A stretch of 6,687 nt of DNA. Source: Gammaproteobacteria bacterium (lineage in GTDB: Bacteria; Pseudomonadota; Gammaproteobacteria; Pseudomonadales; Azotimanducaceae). The notes beneath the pieces are model-generated. The model was given only the letters and a program-made list of their open reading frames with translations. It was not told the DNA's origin and did no database searches. The stretch lies in the NCBI GenBank assembly GCA_002719135.1, contig PBGU01000038.1, positions 4,791 through 11,477 on the forward strand. Reading direction: 5' to 3'. Position numbers and translations under genes: made by a program. This document shows positions 5,971 through 6,687 of this stretch, piece by piece (positions within the stretch are counted from its first letter, which is position 1; the number at the start of each line of letters is the position of its first letter).

Positions 5971-6395
5971 AGGAAAGTAGAAGGTATCTACCTCGTTCCG
6001 TCATCGTCGTGATATCTACCGTTGTAGCGATTATCGGCGTTGCACTGGCTGCTCACAGCATGACCACAGCGACTCTGGTGGCGAGTCCAGCGGTAGTACC
6101 TTCACACGCCCCGGGAGACGTTGACTACTGGGGCATGGTATTCGTGTTTCTGTTGTCGGCGTTTGTTGGCTTGGGCGTCATTCGGCGGGTTTCGAGATTG
6201 CTCTATACGCCACTGATGTCACTGACCAATGCCATCTCAGCGATTGCGGTGGTTGGTGCGATCCTGGTGGCCGGCCCCGATTACCCGATCGAAATTCGGG
6301 TGCTTGGATTGATCGCTCTCTTTGCGTCCGTAACCAACATCGTTAGCGGATTCTTGATTACCGACCGCATGCTGAAAATGTTCAAGAAGGATTGA
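5967..6395 (+). CDS. pntAB: Proton-translocating NAD(P)+ transhydrogenase, alpha subunit part 2 (membrane domain)
   Basis: A 142-residue membrane subunit forming part of the proton channel (domain II). Four hydrophobic segments are visible: about 11-30, 53-72, 82-103 and 108-131, then the signature NIVSGFLITDRMLKMFKKD. The loop at 31-50 (MTTATLVASPAVVPSHAPGD) is Pro/Ala-rich, and the first helix plus loop make an N-terminal part less conserved than the rest. The conserved stretch TPLMSLTNAIS (81-91) is present, but the residue before it is Tyr80 where most family members, including E. coli PntA (alpha-His450, counted from memory of the C-terminus), have His. The start ATG overlaps the pntAA stop (ATGA), with AGGAGG at 5951-5956 ten bases upstream. 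It is translationally coupled to pntAA and followed by pntB after 5 nt. Confidence 0.95.
   Translation: MKESRRYLPRSVIVVISTVVAIIGVALAAHSMTTATLVASPAVVPSHAPGDVDYWGMVFVFLLSAFVGLGVIRRVSRLLYTPLMSLTNAISAIAVVGAILVAGPDYPIEIRVLGLIALFASVTNIVSGFLITDRMLKMFKKD
6387..6391 (+). promoter_or_regulatory. Ribosome binding site that fixes the pntB GTG start at 6401
   Basis: AAGGA overlaps the last codons of pntAB and lies nine bases before GTG 6401. This start gives the typical short leader before the first PntB membrane helix. Confidence 0.6.
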
Positions 6396-6400
6396 CGGCA

Positions 6401-6687
6401 GTGAGTCCTTCTTTTGTAGAACTTTTCTATCTGGTGGCGACCGCGCTGTTCGTTTTTTCGTTGCATTGGATGAACGATCCGAAGACGGCACGTCGAGGTG
6501 TCATGGCCGGGGCGTCGGCAATGGCGATTGGTATGGCCGCAACGTGGTTCCAACCTTTTGTCCAAAATCATGGTTGGATGGTGCTTGCGGTACTTGCAGG
6601 CATTGCGGTTGGTTGGCCATTGTCTCGAGTTTCACTCACCGCGGCCCCGCAGCGTACCGCTCTTTCGCACGCCTTCGGGGGTTTAGC
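6401..6687 (+). CDS. pntB: Proton-translocating NAD(P)+ transhydrogenase, beta subunit (N-terminal part, runs off the right edge)
   Basis: The first 95 residues, plus two bases, of the beta subunit, which carries most of the membrane domain and the NADP(H)-binding domain III (the latter lies outside the window). Three hydrophobic helices are visible: about 4-22, 33-52 and 57-76. DPKTARRG (27-34) sits in the first cytoplasmic loop. TAAPQRTALSHAFGGLA (80-96) enters the next helix. Aligned by eye with E. coli PntB (ELVAILHSFVGLA), His90 falls on the proton-pathway beta-His91, so this key residue is present. The QRTALSHAFG wording differs from the E. coli type and recalls another PntB subgroup. 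GTG start after a 5-nt gap from pntAB. The full protein should be about 460-480 residues. Confidence 0.93.
   Translation, partial: MSPSFVELFYLVATALFVFSLHWMNDPKTARRGVMAGASAMAIGMAATWFQPFVQNHGWMVLAVLAGIAVGWPLSRVSLTAAPQRTALSHAFGGL

Overview
The window looks like ordinary bacterial chromosome of moderate GC, with densely packed genes and frequent GTG starts. The gene families (three-subunit proton-pumping transhydrogenase, TPR/FG-GAP lipoprotein, nitrilase-superfamily amidase) suit a Gram-negative heterotroph, most likely a proteobacterium. Taxonomy cannot be fixed from this sequence. I see no mobile element, CRISPR array, rRNA or tRNA.

Left block (1-1786, minus strand): an aliphatic amidase/formamidase-like carbon-nitrogen hydrolase is followed, through a 4-bp ATGA overlap, by a putative TPR lipoprotein. 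That protein runs off the left edge just as a calcium-binding FG-GAP/VCBS-type motif begins. A short AT-rich divergent intergenic region (about 1787-1857) holds a compound dyad and only weak promoter-like sequences.

Middle block (about 2028-4535, plus strand): a probably exported TPR-repeat protein, then (2-nt gap, strong ribosome binding site) a small secreted protein with four cysteines in its mature part, then (39-nt gap) a VOC-fold protein that has lost the usual metal ligands. A hairpin could mask the ribosome binding site of the VOC gene. A short intrinsic terminator follows the VOC stop codon. Two TPR proteins flanking an amidase, with a small exported protein, suggest an envelope-related neighbourhood of unknown function.

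Right block (4536-6687, plus strand): a roughly 265-nt leader with no convincing gene, though it holds a TTGACA box and a possible 30-codon ORF. It is followed by pntAA, pntAB and the start of pntB, encoding the membrane transhydrogenase that couples proton re-entry to hydride transfer from NADH to NADP+. The pnt genes are tightly coupled (4-bp overlap, then a 5-nt gap). The NAD-site residues and the PntB channel histidine are present, but the conserved PntAB membrane histidine (E. coli alpha-His450) is a tyrosine.

I found no clear new defence, mobile or biosynthetic system. The most checkable oddities are the PntAB His-to-Tyr change, the hairpin over the VOC ribosome binding site, the AT-rich 5' end of the VOC gene, and the unassigned TPR/amidase neighbourhood.
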